From contig NZ_ABCS01000051.1 of assembly GCF_000170895.1 (NCBI RefSeq), positions 1 through 64,000 of the forward strand: a DNA stretch of 64,000 nt. Direction: 5' to 3'. The position numbers and the translations under genes were made by a program. This stretch comes from Plesiocystis pacifica SIR-1. Its GTDB lineage: Bacteria > Myxococcota_A > Polyangia > Nannocystales > Nannocystaceae. Every line of letters starts with the position of its first letter. Position 1 is the first letter of the stretch. The notes under the pieces were generated by a model. The model saw only the letters and a list, made by a program, of their open reading frames with translations, ran no database searches and was not told where the DNA came from. Below, one piece after another: positions 42,796 to 51,230 of the stretch.

Positions 42796-43731
42796 CTACT
42801 CTTGCTCGGCCAGCCAGCGCTCGGCGTCGATGGCCGCCATGCAGCCCGTGCCCGCGGCCGTGATCGCTTGGCGGTACATCTTGTCCGCCACGTCACCCGC
42901 CGCGTAGACGCCCTCGATGTTGGTCCGCGTGGTCCCGGGCTGGACAACCAGGTAGCCCGCGTCGTCCATGTCGAGCTGGCCCTTGAAGATCTGCGAGTTG
43001 GGCACGTGGCCGATGGCGAGGAAGAAGCCCTTGACGGCGATGTCCTCCACGGCGTCGTCGACGGTGCTCTTGACGCGCACGCCCTCGACGCTCTCGGCGC
43101 CCAGGACCTCGTCGACGACGCGGTTCCAGTGGACCTCGATCTTGTCGTTGTCGAGGGTCCGCTGCTGCATGATCTGGCTGGCGCGGAAGCTGTCCCGGCG
43201 GTGGATGAGGTGGACCTTCGTGCACATGCGCGTGAGGTACTGGGCCTCCTCCATGGCCGTGTCGCCGCCGCCGACGACCGCGACCTCCATGTCCTTGTAG
43301 AAGTGCCCGTCACAGGTCGCGCAGGCGGTGACGCCCTTGTTGCGCAGGCGCTGCTCGCTGGGCAGGCCGAGGTAGCGGGCGCTCGCGCCGGTCGAGATGA
43401 TCAGCGCGTCGCAGGTGAACACCTCGCCGCCGTCGACGACGAGGCGGAAGGGTCGCTCGCCGAGGTGGGCCTCGACCGCCATGTCGTAGTGGACCTCGGT
43501 CCCGAAGCGCTCGGCCTGCTCGCGCAGCTCGTCCATCATGTCGGGGCCGGTCACGCCCTTGGGGTAGCCGGGGTAGTTCTCGACGTCCGTGGTGGTCATG
43601 AGCTGCCCGCCGGGCTCGTTGCCGGTGATCACCAGGGGCGAGAGGTTGGCTCGGGCGGCGTAGATGGCCGCGGTGTAGCCGGAGGGGCCGGAGCCGAGGA
43701 TGATGACCTTGCGGTGTTGGGGCTCGCTCAT
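42796..43731 (-). CDS. trxB: Thioredoxin-disulfide reductase
   Basis: 311-residue NADPH-dependent flavoenzyme that reduces thioredoxin. FAD loop VIILGSGPSGYTAAIYAARA starts at residue 9. The redox-active CATC is at 137-140, followed by DGHFYKD. The NADPH loop VAVVGGGDTAMEEA and the C-terminal FAD motif GVYAAGDV are complete. The ATG at 43731 is chosen to begin just before the FAD loop, removing a 35-residue Arg/Pro-rich extension. It is a monocistronic unit with a 282-bp upstream gap; that gap holds one hairpin-like GAAAAC...GTTTTC near 43855-43885. Confidence 0.96.
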   Translation of the reverse strand: MSEPQHRKVIILGSGPSGYTAAIYAARANLSPLVITGNEPGGQLMTTTDVENYPGYPKGVTGPDMMDELREQAERFGTEVHYDMAVEAHLGERPFRLVVDGGEVFTCDALIISTGASARYLGLPSEQRLRNKGVTACATCDGHFYKDMEVAVVGGGDTAMEEAQYLTRMCTKVHLIHRRDSFRASQIMQQRTLDNDKIEVHWNRVVDEVLGAESVEGVRVKSTVDDAVEDIAVKGFFLAIGHVPNSQIFKGQLDMDDAGYLVVQPGTTRTNIEGVYAAGDVADKMYRQAITAAGTGCMAAIDAERWLAEQE

Positions 43732-44013
43732 GAGTCGGGAAGAATAGTCAGGGTGGGCGGAGGTGTCGACGCGCTCGCGGGCGCGTCGGGGGGTTGCGTC
43801 GGGCGGAACTTCGCGTGCCCGCGACGGATGTTTCACGGCTCTCCGTGGGGGATTGAAAACCGCGGTTGTGCGGCGTTTTCAGACCTCCAGACCCGATGTG
43901 GGCAGAATCACGGGGAACGCGCGTGGTCATTGGATCAGCCCTCGCTCCGGGGCCGACGGAGGCTCCCGGTGATCGATCCTCCGCGCGAGTGGCACGGATA
44001 GAGCGAGGCTGTC

Positions 44014-44976
44014 ATGTCCATCTCCCCCCGCTCCCCCCGCGTCACCGTCCTCTCCCTCCTCGCCCTGGCCGCGGCCGGTCTGGTCACCGCTTGCGACCCC
44101 GGCCCGATCCACTCGGGCGAGCAAGAGGCCGGCGCGCTCGAGTACGAGGGTGAGCTCATCGACGCCCCCGACCCCGACCTCGAGCCCACGGACCAAAGCT
44201 GCGACCAGCTCGAGTACGGCATGGCCGCGCCCTGCCTCGACGGCGAGTCCATCGCCTTTTGCCAGTTCGACTGGGCCAACGACGACCTCGAGTTCAACTT
44301 TGGCGAGTGCATGCCCGCCGCCGAGGTCGAGTGTGTCCCCGGCGACACCCGCGAGATCGACGACTGGTGCGGGACGCTGATCTCGAGCTGCGTGCTCGTC
44401 GACAGCGGGCCCTTTTGGACCCAGACCTCCTGCGAGGACGAAGGCGGCGACACGCCCCTGGTGCTGCGCTTCGACGACGCGCCGATCACCATGATCGCCG
44501 CCGAGTCGACCCCGGCGGCGAGCTTCGACATCGCCATGGCCGACGACCACAGCAGCTGCATCTCCACGGACTGGCCCAGCGCCGACACGCCCTGGCTGGC
44601 GGTCGACCTCGACGGCAACGGCAGCATCGACGGCGGCCACGAGCTGTTCGGCTCGGGCACGGTGCTGCGCTCGGGCGCCCGGGCGAGCGACGGCTTCCTC
44701 GCCCTGGCCGAGTTCGACGGCAACGGCGACGGCCTCGTCGACGGCCGGGACCCCCGCTTCGGCGAGCTGCTGGTCTGGCGGGACCTCGACGCGGACCGCC
44801 GCTCGACGCCGGCCGAGCTCGAGCCCCTGAGCGCGGCGGGGGTCGACGCCCTGAGCGTGCGCCACGTCGACGCGCCGACCTGCGACGAGCGGGGCAACTG
44901 CGCGGTCGAGCGCTCGAGCTTCGGCCACGCCGGCGGCGTGGGCGAGCTGGTCGACCTGCACCTGAGCTGCCAGTGA
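44014..44976 (+). CDS. Lipoprotein with EF-hand-like calcium motifs
   Basis: 320 residues. The signal peptide ends at LVTAC. An acidic linker follows, then a domain with paired cysteines (QSCDQLEYG, APCLDGES, GECMPAAEVECVPG). The C-terminal third has two EF-hand or dockerin-like calcium loops, DLDGNGSIDGGHE and DGNGDGLVDGRD, and a third degenerate one (DLDADRRSTPAE). Repeats of this kind are common in myxobacterial surface lipoproteins that need calcium. The partner is unknown. It is convergent with the VOC gene, 3 bp between stops. Confidence 0.82.
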   Translation: MSISPRSPRVTVLSLLALAAAGLVTACDPGPIHSGEQEAGALEYEGELIDAPDPDLEPTDQSCDQLEYGMAAPCLDGESIAFCQFDWANDDLEFNFGECMPAAEVECVPGDTREIDDWCGTLISSCVLVDSGPFWTQTSCEDEGGDTPLVLRFDDAPITMIAAESTPAASFDIAMADDHSSCISTDWPSADTPWLAVDLDGNGSIDGGHELFGSGTVLRSGARASDGFLALAEFDGNGDGLVDGRDPRFGELLVWRDLDADRRSTPAELEPLSAAGVDALSVRHVDAPTCDERGNCAVERSSFGHAGGVGELVDLHLSCQ

Positions 44977-44979
44977 GGC

Positions 44980-45408
44980 TCAGCTCGCCGACGACGGCAG
45001 CGGCGGAGGCGGGGCGTCCCAAAAGGTCGCCTCGATCTTGTGGCCGTCGGGATCGCGGATGAAGCAGCCGTAGTAGGGGTCGCCGTAGTCCGGGCGCGGA
45101 CCCGGCGGCCCGTCGTCTCGACCGCCGAGCTCGATGGCCTTGGCGTGGAAGGCCTGGACCTGGGCCTTGCTGGTGGCGAAGAAGGCGACGTGGGCTCCGT
45201 TGCCGACGGTCGCCGGCTGGCCGTCGTAGGGGGCGTGGACCCAAAACTCCGGGAAGGCGCGGCCGTAGGCGACGACGCCGGGGTGCTCGAGCACGCGCCG
45301 GGCCCCGAGGGTGGCGAGCACCCCGTCGTAGAAGGCGCACGCGGACTCGAAGTCGTTGGTGCCCAGCGAGAGGTGGTTGATGATCGTGGGGACGTCTTGG
45401 TGGGTCAT
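44980..45408 (-). CDS. VOC-family (glyoxalase/dioxygenase fold) protein
   Basis: 142 residues forming one VOC module pair: IINHLSLGTNDFESACAFYD with the first metal His, GAHVAFFATSKAQVQAFH with the second His, and FIRDPDGHKIEATFW with the Glu ligand. Members include glyoxalase I-like enzymes and metal-dependent resistance proteins. The ATG at 45408 overlaps the end of the AraC-type regulator gene by 4 bp, so both are made from one transcript. The substrate may be the ligand of that regulator (inference). Confidence 0.9.
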   Translation of the reverse strand: MTHQDVPTIINHLSLGTNDFESACAFYDGVLATLGARRVLEHPGVVAYGRAFPEFWVHAPYDGQPATVGNGAHVAFFATSKAQVQAFHAKAIELGGRDDGPPGPRPDYGDPYYGCFIRDPDGHKIEATFWDAPPPPLPSSAS

Positions 45409-46244
45409 GAGGGTCTCGTCTCGATGCGCACGCAGATCTCGGTGCGCAGCTCGTGGAGGGGCACGGTCGCGGGGTCGTCGAGGTAGCGCTCGATGACGGG
45501 CTCGTTGGCCAGCTCGACGCCGCGAAAGGGCAGCGCGCGGCCGATCAAGCCGACGTAGGTCTCGAGGATGGACTCGAAGTCGCCCCGGTGGAGGGTGATG
45601 GCGTAGCGCCCCGCGGGCAGCTCGCGGAGCACGAAGGGCGGCCGACACAGCGCGCGGGCCCGGGCCGGCTCCATGACCATGCACGCGTCGTAGCGCAGCC
45701 GCTCGGCCGCCGTGATGTCGGGGTCGTCGTAGGCCAGGCCGACGCTGCCGAGCACGTGGGGCATCCAGCCCGCCTTCGCGGCGTGGGCCATGAGCTCGCC
45801 CCAGGTCTGCCCGCACTCGGAGTAAGACCCCGTGTGGCGCAGCCCGATGCAAGTCAGCGCAGGATCGTCGCGAAGCTCGACCCGCGGCACGCCGACCTCG
45901 ACCTCGACCCGGGTCTGCTCCCGGTAGGCCCTGGGCGGCACGCCGAAGCGGTTGCGAAAGGCCCGGGTGAAGGCCTCGTGGCTGCCGTAGCCCGCTTCGA
46001 GCGCGACCTGGGTGACCGGGGCCTCCCCGAGCTTGAGCTGCATCGCCGCCCGCTCGAGCCGCAGGCGGCGGACGAAGCCCATCACCGACTCGCCCGTGAG
46101 CCCGCGGAACACCCGGTGAAAGTGGTGCAGCGAGAGCCCGGCGATGTCGGCGAGGGTCTCGGGATCCACGTCCTCGTCGAGGTGGGCCTGGACGTGGTCG
46201 ACGACGCGGAGGATGCGTTGGCCCCAAGGGTCGCGCTTGGACAT
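45405..46244 (-). CDS. AraC-type regulator with GyrI-like effector domain
   Basis: 279 residues. The N-terminal AraC DNA-binding domain (about 8-106) has two helix-turn-helix units (LADIAGLSLHHFHRVFRGLT; VTQVALEAGYGSHEAFTRAF). The C-terminal GyrI/Rob-like domain (about 120-279) includes the Glu-rich ligand pocket. This Rob/MarA-like order is typical of regulators that sense small toxic compounds. It is the first gene of a two-gene operon with the VOC enzyme. A B-type repeat lies between it and the next gene at 46435, downstream of the LuxR gene. Confidence 0.92.
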   Translation of the reverse strand: MSKRDPWGQRILRVVDHVQAHLDEDVDPETLADIAGLSLHHFHRVFRGLTGESVMGFVRRLRLERAAMQLKLGEAPVTQVALEAGYGSHEAFTRAFRNRFGVPPRAYREQTRVEVEVGVPRVELRDDPALTCIGLRHTGSYSECGQTWGELMAHAAKAGWMPHVLGSVGLAYDDPDITAAERLRYDACMVMEPARARALCRPPFVLRELPAGRYAITLHRGDFESILETYVGLIGRALPFRGVELANEPVIERYLDDPATVPLHELRTEICVRIETRPS

Positions 46245-46307
46245 GGACCCAGCCTAGCGGGGACCTCGGCGCCCCGCTTGACCGTCCGTGCTCTCTAGCA
46301 GGCCCTG

Positions 46308-46437
46308 ATCGAACGCCCCCCCCGGGGGCGACCACACGCCCCCTCGAAGGTACGAACGCCATTGCCCACCAGCCTGAGCGGAGGAGCGGACAGCGACGAG
46401 GCGTCCCCGGTTCGGGGCGCCTGTGGGGGCATGTCTA
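46308..46437 (-). repeat. Dispersed repeat B, copy 4
   Basis: In the sense of the LuxR-type gene it starts at the stop codon (TAGACATGCCCCCACAGG), continues with CGCCTCGTCGCTGTCCGC and ends with a hairpin of G and C runs near 46315-46330. It is the only copy where the gene stop is TAG rather than TGA. It has the same orientation as the gene. Confidence 0.83.
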
Positions 46438-46800
46438 GAACCAGTCGCCGATCACGGCGCGCAGCAGCGCCTCGCGGTTCTTCGTGTCCGTCTTGGTGAA
46501 GATGTTGTGCATGTGCCACTTCACCGTCGACAGCTCGACGCCGAGCTCCTTGGCGATCTCGATGTTGAGCAGGCCGCCGTGGACGAACAGGCCGAGGACC
46601 TCGGCCTCGCGCGGCGTCAGCGAGTCCTTCTCGACGATCGCGTCGACGCGCAGCTGCAGCCGGGCCTGGCGCGAGTCGAAGTGGGGCGCGCGCTCGACCT
46701 CGTAGCCGAGGGCGTCGAGCAGGGTCATCACGCGATCGGCCTGCTCGTCGTCTTCGATCGACAGCTGGATGTGCGTGCGGGGTCCGAGGGTGAGCATCAT
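46435..46800 (-). CDS. Small LuxR/GerE-type HTH protein
   Basis: 121 residues. The C-terminal half is a GerE/LuxR helix-turn-helix: LTPREAEVLGLFVHGGLLN, then IAKELGVELSTVKWHMHNIF. The N-terminal 55 residues (ending ARLQLRVDAIVEKDS) are too short for a receiver or autoinducer domain, so DNA binding is probably modulated by its operon partner. It has a good ribosome site (AGGGAGG about 6 bp before the first of two adjacent ATGs). The start overlaps the stop of the BRO-N-like gene, so translation is coupled. Confidence 0.88.
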   Translation of the reverse strand: MMLTLGPRTHIQLSIEDDEQADRVMTLLDALGYEVERAPHFDSRQARLQLRVDAIVEKDSLTPREAEVLGLFVHGGLLNIEIAKELGVELSTVKWHMHNIFTKTDTKNREALLRAVIGDWF

Positions 46801-47921
46801 CGCCGGCCTCCCTGGGGGGCTTGGGTGTGGGCTTGGGGGGGGTGGGATTGGGCGAGCTCGGCCTCGTAGTCCTCGGCGCAGGTGCAGCGCCGAAGCCCGC
46901 GGCTTCGCAGCTCTCGCTCGATCAGGGCGACGGCGCTGGGGCTGTAGACGTAGCCGAGCACCGTGCGCTGCTGGCCGCGGGCCTTGGTCAGGAAGGCGCG
47001 CGAGTGGGCGCGGCTGCCCTTGAGGCCCAAGTGCGCGATGAGCCGACCGACGCGCAGCGGGGTCATGTCGCACCAGCGCTCGGCGACCTGCGTGGGCGTC
47101 ATCCAGCCGTGGGCGAGCTCCTCTTCGAAGTCGACCAGGCGCGCCCCGAGGGCGATCTCGCTGGCGACGACGCGGTGGGCGATGAGCTGATCGGCGTCGA
47201 TGGTCCCGGCCCGCTCGAGGCGATCGAGCAGGCGCTCGAGCACCGCGGCCTCGAAGCAGCGCTGCTCGAACTCGAGGCGGTTGCCGGCGATGGTCACGGC
47301 GTCGATCGACAGCAGCGGCCGCTCGAGAGCCGTGGCCGCGCGCTCGTGGGCGTGGAACTCGGGGATGACCTGCTCGCGCAGGTGACGGGCGAAGCTGCGA
47401 GCGACGGCGCTGTCGAGGGCGCTGACGAGCTCGTAGACCGCGACCGCGCTGAGCAGCACGATCGGCCGGCGGCGGTGGTCCGGCGCGAGCACGACGTGGG
47501 CCCGATCGAGGCGCTCGAGCAGCTCGCGGCGATCGCCGTGCTCGAGGTAGTGGATCGCGCCGGCGGGGCAGCGCTCGTACCAGCGCTTGGCGAGGATCCC
47601 GAGCAGCTCGAGGGGCGTCGCAAAGCCGAGGATGCGCGCGAGCTCGCTGGCCATCCAGGTCGGCTCGTGGTTGCAGGCCACGGTGATCAGGCTCCAGCCC
47701 TCGAAGCAGCCGACCAGCTGCACCGCGAGCTCGCGCTCGCGCAGCATCGCGGCGCCGAGATCATGGTCGTCCTCAGCGCCCGGATCTCGAGGCGAGGGCT
47801 CCGGGGACGCCTGGACGTCCGTGGCCGTCCCCGCGTGGGGCTCGACGGAAGGCGGGGGCGTCGCTGGGACACTGGCCGCGGCGGCGGCGGCTTGGGCGGG
47901 GCTTGGCAATCGCAACAGCAT
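46797..47921 (-). CDS. BRO-N/phage-antirepressor-like regulatory protein
   Basis: 374 residues from the ATG at 47921 (an in-frame TTG at 47930 is less likely). Residues 1-60 are Ala/Pro-rich and disordered. Residues 65-195 fit the BRO-N antirepressor fold: TWMASELARILGFATPLELL, then the hallmark RPIVLLSAVAVYELVSALDS and AVARSFARHLREQVIPEF. The C-terminal half has a winged-helix-like stretch (GWMTPTQVAERWCDMTPLRV; GRLIAHLGLKG) as in antirepressor C-domains. These proteins come from phages and giant viruses. Here there is no phage neighbourhood, and the gene is coupled to a LuxR-type gene, so it looks like a domesticated chromosomal regulator (inference). Confidence 0.7.
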   Translation of the reverse strand: MLLRLPSPAQAAAAAASVPATPPPSVEPHAGTATDVQASPEPSPRDPGAEDDHDLGAAMLRERELAVQLVGCFEGWSLITVACNHEPTWMASELARILGFATPLELLGILAKRWYERCPAGAIHYLEHGDRRELLERLDRAHVVLAPDHRRRPIVLLSAVAVYELVSALDSAVARSFARHLREQVIPEFHAHERAATALERPLLSIDAVTIAGNRLEFEQRCFEAAVLERLLDRLERAGTIDADQLIAHRVVASEIALGARLVDFEEELAHGWMTPTQVAERWCDMTPLRVGRLIAHLGLKGSRAHSRAFLTKARGQQRTVLGYVYSPSAVALIERELRSRGLRRCTCAEDYEAELAQSHPPQAHTQAPQGGRR

Positions 47922-48645
47922 GGCTATCAACCGTCATCAATATGTCGCCTCCCCCTGCTGACGGTCAGGGACCTCGCAGTCACGGCGTGATCACCTGAAG
48001 GGACGGTTACGCGAACCAACGAACCGTTCCGAACGGAGTCGATTACAGCGCCCAAGACGACGCCAGAGCCGTTTTTCTTCCGCGCTCGCCCCCCGCCCAC
48101 GCCCCGGTTGGGGTTCTCGTCGCCGACGCAACCCCAGCGAACCACGCGCTTCGAGTGATCACATTCTCGCGTTGGGGAAATGCGATCACTTTGAGGGCGC
48201 GCCTCGACGCCGCGCGACGCGGCTGGCGATCCTCGGATCGCGCGCCCGAAGGCCCGCTGCGCGCCCGCGCTCCCTGGAAGCCTCGAGCACTGGTGACGCT
48301 GTCCGTGACGGCGCCCCCTCGACTGCGGCCGAGGGCCCTTTGCAACGCGGGCGCGCCCGCATCGATCCCCGCCGGGGGTCGACCCTGGAGTTCGGTGGCT
48401 CCATGCCCCCACGGGAAGCGCGCAGCACTCACGTCGGGACGTGAGCCAACCCTCGGTCCAGGCAATTCAGCGCCTGGGCCCCGCCTCGAGCCCACCGCCG
48501 ACACGGGTCCCGGCCGCCCGCCAACCCAGCCCGAGCCCAACGCCCACAGCCCCCTGGCCCTTCTTTGGCCCGCCGGAGCCCTTCCCGGAGCCTCGCTTGA
48601 CGCCGCTGGGGGAAGGGGTTAGGACTACCGCCCGCCAACGAGCAC
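47922..48645. other. 724-bp intergenic region with GTGATCAC sites, no gene seen
   Basis: No convincing gene lies between the BRO-N-like gene and tRNA-Phe. Near the BRO-N gene there are palindromes: TGACGGTCA at 47959-47967, GTGATCAC at 47987-47994 and 48155-48162, and GCGATCAC at 48182-48189. The pair AGTGATC (48154-48160) and GATCACT (48184-48190) forms a dyad with a 23-bp spacer. From 48250 to 48640 the sequence is GC-rich with no visible structure until the tRNA. Confidence 0.55.
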
Positions 48646-48718
48646 GCCCAGATAGCTCAGTCGGTAGAGCAGGGGACTGAAAATCCCCGTGTCGGCGGTT
48701 CGATTCCGTCTCTGGGCA
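48646..48718 (+). tRNA. tRNA-Phe (anticodon GAA)
   Basis: A 73-nt cloverleaf: acceptor stem GCCCAGA (48646-48652) pairs perfectly with TCTGGGC (48711-48717), discriminator A. The D arm is GCTCAGTCGGTAGAGC. The anticodon arm is GGGGA CTGAAAA TCCCC with GAA in the loop. The T arm contains GGTTCGATTCC. The genome encodes CC but not the final A of CCA. It is followed 3 bp later by a perfect terminator. It sits directly upstream of the restriction-modification genes. Confidence 0.97.
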
Positions 48719-48721
48719 CCT

Positions 48722-48752
48722 AAACCCGCAGGAAAGCTTCCTGCGGGTTTTT
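48722..48752 (+). terminator. Rho-independent terminator after tRNA-Phe
   Basis: A perfect 13-bp stem, AAACCCGCAGGAA, a three-base loop and TTCCTGCGGGTTT, continues into TTTCATT. It is the cleanest terminator in the window and ends the tRNA transcript. Confidence 0.93.
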
Positions 48753-48933
48753 CATTGGGGCAGCCCTCCATCGCTCTGCTGGCCGCTCGACCGCTCCAAC
48801 GCCGAGCTCCGCGCCGTCTCCCCAGGGCTGAAGCTGTGACACCCGTGGGCTTGCGAGGGCGTGCGCTCGTGGCCGAAACTCAGCTCGCGCACGTTGAGCC
48901 GTTCTCGGGCCGCGAAGCGATCGAATCAGGCCG

Positions 48934-50220
48934 ATGCAGACCGCCGAACAGACCCGATCTCCCCAGAGCTGCCGGGGCCACCTTCCGGACGGAGCGCTCC
49001 ACTCACTCCCTCTCGACCGCGTGAGCATCCCGCAGGATATCCTGGATATCCGAGACAAAGAACGCTCCAACCCTCTGGAGTGGAAGGGACAGTTCTCGCC
49101 TCAACTCGTCGAGGCGATTCTGGGCTTCTACTCCGACGGAGCGACGACGGTACTCGACCCATTCGTTGGCAGCGGGACCGTTTTGCTCGAGACCGCGAGG
49201 CGGGGGCTGGTTCCCCTAGGGGTCGAGGTGAACCCGGCGGCCTATCATCTCGCGGCCTTCTATGAGCTGGTTCGAACCCCAGGTCCCGAACGCGACGCCA
49301 TCCTCGGCACGGCCCGCGAGCTCGTGGCCCGCATGACTGGGACCCAAGGACCGCTGTTCGCCTCGGTTCAACACCCGTCATCGTCACCTGCGCACGTGCT
49401 CCGGAGCGCGTGGGCACGGGCCAAAGATGCGGAGCCTGGAGGAGGCTTGTCGCGCTACCTCGCTGCCCTGCTCGTCCTCTGTGACATCTCCAAGGGAGAG
49501 CTAAAGGTCGATCGCTTGCGCAAGGCGCACACCCATCTGTCCAGCCTCCTCAACACGCTCCCCTTCCGGCCGAACTGCGATGTTCGGGTGAGGCTCGGTG
49601 ATGCGAGGGCGACTGGAGTCGAGAGCCGCTCCGTCGATCTCATCGTCACATCACCTCCGTACGTGAACGTCTACAACTACCACCAAAAATACCGCGGCTC
49701 GGTGGAGAGCATGGGCTGGGATGTACTCGCGGCTGCGCGCTCCGAGATTGGGTCCAACCGGAAACACCGCGGGAACCGGGTCCTCACGGTGATTCAATTC
49801 TGCATGGACATGGCGGACGTGTTCGCCGAGATGGAACGGGTCTTGAAGCCTGGGGGGTCCGCAGTCGTCGTCGTCGGTCGCGAGTCGATGGTCCGAAAGA
49901 CCCGCTTCTTCAACGGGGAGATGCTCGCCGAAGTCGCCTCTACAGCCACGGGGCTGAAGCTATGCCTTCGTCAAGAGCGCGTGTTCCTGAACCGCTTCGG
50001 GCAGCATATCTACGAGGACATTCTCCACCTCTCCCGCCCCCGGCGCTCCAAGGTACTGCCGCGCGGCCGCCGACATGAGCACGCCCGTAGTGTTGCGAAG
50101 CGGGTCCTCGAAGATGCGCTTCGAAGCTGCCCTGATGAGAGTCGGGCAGACATTGGCAGCGCCTTGATACGGCTGGAGACGGTGCAACCATCACCGATGG
50201 CCGCCGAACATGATGAGTGA
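48934..50220 (+). CDS. Type II restriction-modification DNA methyltransferase
   Basis: 428 residues. SAM-binding motif I is DPFVGSGT (75-82), preceded by the motif X-like FSPQLVEAILGFY. The catalytic motif IV is TSPPY (239-243), of the type used by N4-cytosine or N6-adenine methyltransferases; SPPY favours N4-cytosine. The region between (about 120-230) is the likely target-recognition part. Further motifs (VLKPGGSAVVVVG) complete the Rossmann core. The endonuclease gene overlaps by 11 bp, so the pair forms one system. Codons use A and T at third positions more than the flanking genes, suggesting transfer. The island lies 216 bp after tRNA-Phe. Confidence 0.9.
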   Translation: MQTAEQTRSPQSCRGHLPDGALHSLPLDRVSIPQDILDIRDKERSNPLEWKGQFSPQLVEAILGFYSDGATTVLDPFVGSGTVLLETARRGLVPLGVEVNPAAYHLAAFYELVRTPGPERDAILGTARELVARMTGTQGPLFASVQHPSSSPAHVLRSAWARAKDAEPGGGLSRYLAALLVLCDISKGELKVDRLRKAHTHLSSLLNTLPFRPNCDVRVRLGDARATGVESRSVDLIVTSPPYVNVYNYHQKYRGSVESMGWDVLAAARSEIGSNRKHRGNRVLTVIQFCMDMADVFAEMERVLKPGGSAVVVVGRESMVRKTRFFNGEMLAEVASTATGLKLCLRQERVFLNRFGQHIYEDILHLSRPRRSKVLPRGRRHEHARSVAKRVLEDALRSCPDESRADIGSALIRLETVQPSPMAAEHDE

Positions 50221-51151
50221 GATGGGAATGAGTCTTCCGAAGCTGCCGACGCCTCACGGAGAGAAGCTCGCCGCGCTCCGCGAGAATTCAAAGCTCCCCG
50301 AGGTTGACAGAGAGCGCGTCGACAAAGCCCGCAAGGTCTACGAGATGTGGCGCGAGAGCTGCCTCTGCGTTTCGGGGACACGAGAGCAAGTTATCCAGGC
50401 CCTCGTCGCCCAGCTCCAACAGTACAAGAGATACATCGATCTTGAGCTCATCTTCGACAGCCCCGCAGACTGGCTCTACCGACAAAAGGGGCAGACGAAA
50501 CTCGACAACTCGATCATCGAAGAGTTTCTCCCAATCCTCGTCACCTCGGTGTTTGGCGAGGATTTGGCTGACGACATCTTCGAGCTCGGTCCAACGACCT
50601 GCTTCTCGAACCTGCGCTTTGAGTCCAGCATCGTCGAGCTGTCGAAGGGCGCTGGCGCAGCGGTGAAGTCGAAGGACCAAGACTTCGCAATCTCGCGCCC
50701 CGTATTCCTCAAGACATCGCACCATAAAGACTTCCGAAATGCGACCACCCATGAAACTCGCATCGCGTATGTCGCCGCCGAGTGCAAGACGAACCTCGAC
50801 AAGACCATGTTTCAGGAGGCGGCGGCCACTGCCCAGGACGTGAAGACCGCCGTGCCAGGCGCCAAGTACTTTCTACTCTGCGAATGGCTCGACATGACGC
50901 CCATCTCGACCAGCGTGACTCCAATTGACGAGATACTGCTCATGCGCCGGGCAAAGCGGTTGCCCTCGAGCGCGAGGAAGTCGTTCTCAAAGGCCGCGGA
51001 CCGCAAAGCTAACCGAGGGACTTTCATCGAGTACCTGGACGGCAACCCCTTCTCATCCAAGGTCTTTGAGCGCCTCCTGTCTCACATTGAACAAGTCGTC
51101 AGAGCGGACGGACTGGACACCAACAAGGCGCTCTCAGACGGGTTCTTCTGA
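50210..51151 (+). CDS. Type II restriction endonuclease, Bpu10I-like
   Basis: 313 residues. A PD-(D/E)XK-type active site is visible: KDQDFAISR (Asp158) followed by AYVAAECKTNLDKTMFQEA (Glu191, Lys193), then a strand AKYFLLCEWLDMTP. The sequence order resembles the Bpu10I family, whose members cut asymmetric CCTNAGC-type sites, but the assignment is from memory of family patterns and the target is unproven. The start is one of two adjacent ATGs (50210 or 50213) inside the methyltransferase end. Third-position GC is low for this genome. Its stop codon TGA is the first three bases of a dispersed A repeat. Confidence 0.78.
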   Translation: MMSEMGMSLPKLPTPHGEKLAALRENSKLPEVDRERVDKARKVYEMWRESCLCVSGTREQVIQALVAQLQQYKRYIDLELIFDSPADWLYRQKGQTKLDNSIIEEFLPILVTSVFGEDLADDIFELGPTTCFSNLRFESSIVELSKGAGAAVKSKDQDFAISRPVFLKTSHHKDFRNATTHETRIAYVAAECKTNLDKTMFQEAAATAQDVKTAVPGAKYFLLCEWLDMTPISTSVTPIDEILLMRRAKRLPSSARKSFSKAADRKANRGTFIEYLDGNPFSSKVFERLLSHIEQVVRADGLDTNKALSDGFF

Positions 51152-51230
51152 GTCGTGGACGTGGGGCAGGGAGGGCGTGGCGTCGTCCACGACGGCTAAA
51201 GAAGACAGAGACTGTGAATCATTCACAGTC
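51149..51230 (+). repeat. Dispersed repeat A at the endonuclease stop codon
   Basis: Begins TGAGTCGTGGACG, where TGA is the stop codon of the restriction gene. The core's other arm, CGTCCACGAC, ends at about 51193, followed by GGCTAAAGAAGACAG and the hairpin GACTGTGAA (51210-51218) with TTCACAGTC (51222-51230). The gene-sense orientation is the same as at all other loci. The convergent copper-monooxygenase gene ends 11 bp later. Confidence 0.85.
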
